Positions 5,897-8,041 of a stretch of 8,041 bases of DNA are shown in pieces; position 1 is the first letter of the stretch, and the number at the start of each line of letters is the position of its first letter. Source of the DNA: JALZIF01 sp964584905 (GTDB lineage Bacteria > Gemmatimonadota > Gemmatimonadetes > Gemmatimonadales > Gemmatimonadaceae). The stretch is taken from contig CAZPCC010000373.1 in the NCBI GenBank assembly GCA_964584905.1, forward strand, positions 1 to 8,041. The letters are read 5' to 3'. A program made the translations under genes and the position numbers. Below the pieces are notes generated by a model, which did not search any database, was not told the origin of the DNA, and worked only from the letters and a program-made list of their open reading frames with translations.

Positions 5897-7186
5897 CTAT
5901 CGCAGTAGGCGTCCGGGGCCGGTGCCGAACCGCGGATTCACCACCGAACTGAAAATCGATCCGAAAGTGTAGCCTATTCCCACCCATGCATCGTACCGGT
6001 AGTCAGTCTGGAGGTCGCGCAGCTCGAGCAGGATCTCCTCCGATGTCGCCTCGCGAGCGGCGATCGAGAGCTGGTCGCGAATGAGCGAACCGCGGCCCCC
6101 CACCTCGAGCGAGAACCCGCGCGCAATACGCACCTCCACCCGGCCCCCGATGTTCCCGCGCCACTGCGAACTGTTGTCGATGTAGCGCGAAGTCTCGAGC
6201 GTGGCTTCAGCCGAGCCCCACGGCTGGTTGACGTCGTAGCCGATGACCAGCGCGTGGGTAGGGCGCGTCTCCTCGAGCTTCCCGAAGATGGTCATCTCCC
6301 GGTACCGGAATGAGGAGAGCCCGATGGAGTACTGAAAGGTGAGCTGTCGGCGCGTGAACTCGTCGTAGGGAAACAGGCTGTACTCGACGGCCGGTGCGAC
6401 GCGAAACCCGAATGTCGTGTTTGAGAAGGTTGATGAGCTCAACGAGGCCTGCATCCCCGATCCCCAGTGCGCGCCGTGGCTGCGCACCAGCACAGCGCCC
6501 CCTCGGTAGCTCTCCCGCAGCGTCACGATTTCGTTCTCCAGGCTATCCTCGTCCAGCACGAATCTCGATTCATCGAACTCCATGTCGGCGGAGGCACCGA
6601 ACTTCCAGCGCGCCGTTATGCGGCGTCCATCGAACGCGCCGCCCCATTCGAGCGACGACTGCCGTTCTCGCTTGCGGATCGAACCGTAGGCGTCGAGCTC
6701 GAACACCCAGGACTTCCAGGGGTCGGACGCTCTTGTCTCGGCAGCGCGTGCAACTTCGGAATCGGGCTCGAGCTCCATCCGTAGCCGGAGCGCCGCCTGC
6801 GTGCGCGCGACGAAGGGGGCGAGCCCCAGATGAATCGTGCGCGTGAGCCCACGGCGCCGCCTGTCGTCGGTCTCACCCGGTCGATGCACGTATCTGAGGG
6901 TGTCGCTACGCCCGGCGAACGCGCCCACTCCTATGAAGTTGAGGGTGTACTGCTGACCGCCGGCGCCAGTGCCGGCGCTGGTGATGAGCAGGTGTACGTC
7001 TGCATCCGTCCGGTCGCGAACGAATGCGACCCAGGGCGTCTCCGTGCGTATATAGTTGCCGTCGCAAAAGGCGTTGCAGTCGAAGTACACGCGCAGATCT
7101 CGCGCAACCTCCTGCGTCAGAGCGGGACGGACGAACAGCGCCGCGGCGGCAATGATCGAGAGCATTAGATGAGCAGGTCCCCTCAT
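5897..7186 (-). CDS. Secreted protein with predicted outer-membrane beta-barrel, family not recognised
   Basis: 429 residues. A signal peptide is clear: MRGPAHLMLSIIAAAALFV followed by RPALTQE, with cleavage likely near residues 24-25. The mature N-terminus (about 30-90) forms a small domain containing RVYFDCNAFCDGNYIR with two cysteines, C37 and C41, then VAFVRDRTDADVHLLIT. From about residue 145 to the end the sequence alternates polar and hydrophobic residues in many short strands with aromatic girdle positions, for example TFGFRVAPAVEYSLFPY, LTFQYSIGLSSFRY and YDAWVGIGYTFGSIF, ending in NPRF plus a short tail. This is the pattern of an outer-membrane barrel. I do not recognise a named family and assign no function. 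The ATG at 7186 has AAGGA 8 nt upstream. It follows the TonB-like gene on the same strand, but a terminator lies between them, so it probably has its own promoter. Confidence 0.78.
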   Translation of the reverse strand: MRGPAHLMLSIIAAAALFVRPALTQEVARDLRVYFDCNAFCDGNYIRTETPWVAFVRDRTDADVHLLITSAGTGAGGQQYTLNFIGVGAFAGRSDTLRYVHRPGETDDRRRRGLTRTIHLGLAPFVARTQAALRLRMELEPDSEVARAAETRASDPWKSWVFELDAYGSIRKRERQSSLEWGGAFDGRRITARWKFGASADMEFDESRFVLDEDSLENEIVTLRESYRGGAVLVRSHGAHWGSGMQASLSSSTFSNTTFGFRVAPAVEYSLFPYDEFTRRQLTFQYSIGLSSFRYREMTIFGKLEETRPTHALVIGYDVNQPWGSAEATLETSRYIDNSSQWRGNIGGRVEVRIARGFSLEVGGRGSLIRDQLSIAAREATSEEILLELRDLQTDYRYDAWVGIGYTFGSIFSSVVNPRFGTGPGRLLR

Positions 7187-7194
7187 GCATCAAT

Positions 7195-7199
7195 TCCTT
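7195..7199 (-). promoter_or_regulatory. Ribosome binding site of the barrel-protein gene
   Basis: On the minus strand AAGGA (7199 to 7195) is 8 nt before the ATG at 7186. It supports that start over the out-of-frame ATG at 7190. Confidence 0.7.
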
Positions 7200-7241
7200 T
7201 CGTTGTGACCGCCTGTACGGGACGCGGCGTGCTTCTTTCGT

Positions 7242-7268
7242 TCTGCGTAATCGGCGTAATCTGCGGAT
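7242..7268. repeat. Three-copy 9-bp tandem repeat
   Basis: TCTGCGTAA (7242-7250), TCGGCGTAA (7251-7259) and TCTGCGGAT (7260-7268) follow each other without gaps. They lie in the spacer between the barrel-protein start and the terminator of the TonB-like gene, where the barrel-protein promoter must be. They may be a small dispersed repeat or a set of protein-binding half-sites. Confidence 0.55.
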
Positions 7269-7293
7269 CCGGAAGAGGCGACCTACAGGCAAC

Positions 7294-7322
7294 AAAAAAG
7301 CCGCGTCATGCTGGCTCGCGGC
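7294..7322 (-). terminator. Intrinsic terminator of the TonB-like gene
   Basis: Read on the minus strand, GCCGCG (7322-7317) pairs with CGCGGC (7305-7300) around an 11-nt loop and is followed directly by TTTTTT (7299-7294). It lies 38 nt past the stop of the TonB-like gene, as expected for rho-independent termination. Confidence 0.8.
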
Positions 7323-7360
7323 AAATCTAGCGCGCAGAAGGAGTCGCCCCCCGGAGTATT

Positions 7361-8041
7361 TCAGAGGCGCAGCGTCAGGAGCGCGGTGCCTATCACGGGA
7401 ACGCCATCCCAACGTACAGCCGGGCGAAATCGCACTTCCTTGAACTGATCTCTGATCCGACGGTTGTAGTCGGAGTCACTGGTGGGAGTGAATTCGAACG
7501 CGATCACGCTGCCGTCGATATCCACCTGGAAGCGCAGTTGCACGACCTGGCCCGAGACCCGACGAGGCTTGGGCATTGGAGGGATGGTGAGAAAATCGGG
7601 CGTCGGCGGATAGATCTCCCCTTCACCGCCTCCCGTCCCCGAACCCACCGCCGAGCCGCGACCGGTTCCGACCCCCGAGCCAACACCACCGCCCCGCCCG
7701 GGTCCGGTGCCGCTGCTCCCATCGTTTCCGGTGCCTCCGCCGACTCCGGCAGAAAGCGCGAGATCGAGTTTGGTGGTCGGGATGGTGATGTCGAGCGTCA
7801 CCTCCGGATCGACCGTCTTCTCCTCCTCGACCGGCTCCTCCACAGGAGGCACTTCCTCCTCGATCGGAGGGACGAGCGGAGCCTGCGGTGCCGGAGGTAG
7901 AACGCTCATGTATCGCAGGCGTTCCGTCAGCGTTTCCCCACCCCCGCTGCCCCGGCGACCGCCGCCGCCGCCACCTGCCGGGCCCGCGCCACCAGCGCCC
8001 GGCGAGGGGTCTCCAACGGTGACCGCGATGAGCGCGGGCGA
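7361..8041 (-). CDS. TonB-like energy transducer, C-terminal part (N-terminus outside window)
   Basis: The frame stays open to the window edge, giving 226 visible residues. The Met at 7909 is therefore likely internal, and the membrane anchor probably lies just beyond 8041 (visible first residues SPALIAVTVGDPSP). The order is: a Gly-rich patch at about 15-35; a Pro/Glu segment at about 48-78 (LPPAPQAPLVPP, EEEVPPVEEPVEEE), typical of the periplasm-spanning part of TonB; a second Gly/Ser-rich linker at about 97-142; and a C-terminal domain at about 165-226. That domain contains VVQLRFQVDIDGSVIAFEF, then FKEVRFRPAVRWDGVPV and TALLTLRL, matching the TonB C-terminal fold that touches the TonB box of outer-membrane receptors. 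TonB couples inner-membrane proton motive force to outer-membrane uptake. The acidic, glycine-rich linker differs from the classic Pro-Lys/Pro-Glu one. ExbB/ExbD genes are not visible but could lie upstream. Confidence 0.7.
   Translation of the reverse strand, partial: SPALIAVTVGDPSPGAGGAGPAGGGGGGRRGSGGGETLTERLRYMSVLPPAPQAPLVPPIEEEVPPVEEPVEEEKTVDPEVTLDITIPTTKLDLALSAGVGGGTGNDGSSGTGPGRGGGVGSGVGTGRGSAVGSGTGGGEGEIYPPTPDFLTIPPMPKPRRVSGQVVQLRFQVDIDGSVIAFEFTPTSDSDYNRRIRDQFKEVRFRPAVRWDGVPVIGTALLTLRL

Noticed and set aside
4548..5987. Long open frame on the minus strand (about 479 codons)
   Set aside because: It runs antisense to the 3' part of the symporter gene and the whole kinase gene, crosses the terminator, and encodes an Arg/His-rich, low-complexity product with no recognisable motif. 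Long antisense frames are common in GC-rich genes.

Overview
The window is GC-rich bacterial DNA from a diderm (Gram-negative) organism: it carries a TonB-type energy transducer and a secreted protein that looks like an outer-membrane barrel. A glucosamine-6-phosphate deaminase fused to an LmbE/PIG-L domain, together with a glycine-rich TonB protein and G-tract intergenic repeats, would fit Gemmatimonadota or a related soil lineage such as Bacteroidota or Acidobacteriota. This placement is an inference; no rRNA or other taxonomic marker is present.

Layout. 1-708 (+): C-terminal part of a TPR protein. 709-980: gene-free, holding a large G-heptad/C-heptad inverted repeat and a second, weaker heptad array. 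981-1337 (+): A-type iron-sulfur carrier (IscA/ErpA family). 1338-1455: spacer with a perfect 10-bp hairpin. 1456-5792 (+): a compact three-gene operon: NagB-LmbE fusion, sodium:solute symporter, BadF/BadG-family sugar kinase. The gaps are 9 nt and a 4-nt stop/start overlap. 5793-5896: a perfect 26-bp inverted repeat followed by a T-run, placed between convergent genes, probably a bidirectional terminator. 5897-7186 (-): secreted protein with a predicted barrel, family not recognised. 7187-7360: an intrinsic terminator for the gene upstream of it on the minus strand and a 9-bp triple tandem repeat. 7361-8041 (-): TonB-like protein whose N-terminus lies outside the window.

How the genes work together. 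The three-gene operon reads as a self-contained amino-sugar route: the symporter imports the sugar with Na+, the kinase phosphorylates it at the 6-position, and the fusion protein deaminates glucosamine-6-phosphate to fructose-6-phosphate. No nagA (GlcNAc-6-P deacetylase) is visible. The LmbE domain belongs to a family of Zn-dependent GlcNAc-moiety deacetylases, so the fusion could supply the missing deacetylation step itself. That is the main functional hypothesis here.

The most unusual non-coding signal is the pair of intergenic elements at about 731-865 and 5797-5886. Both have tandem 7-bp G-tract units on the plus strand, a spacer, complementary C-tract heptads, then a T-run. They look like two members of one family of palindromic, potentially quadruplex-forming elements, both sitting just 3' of genes.
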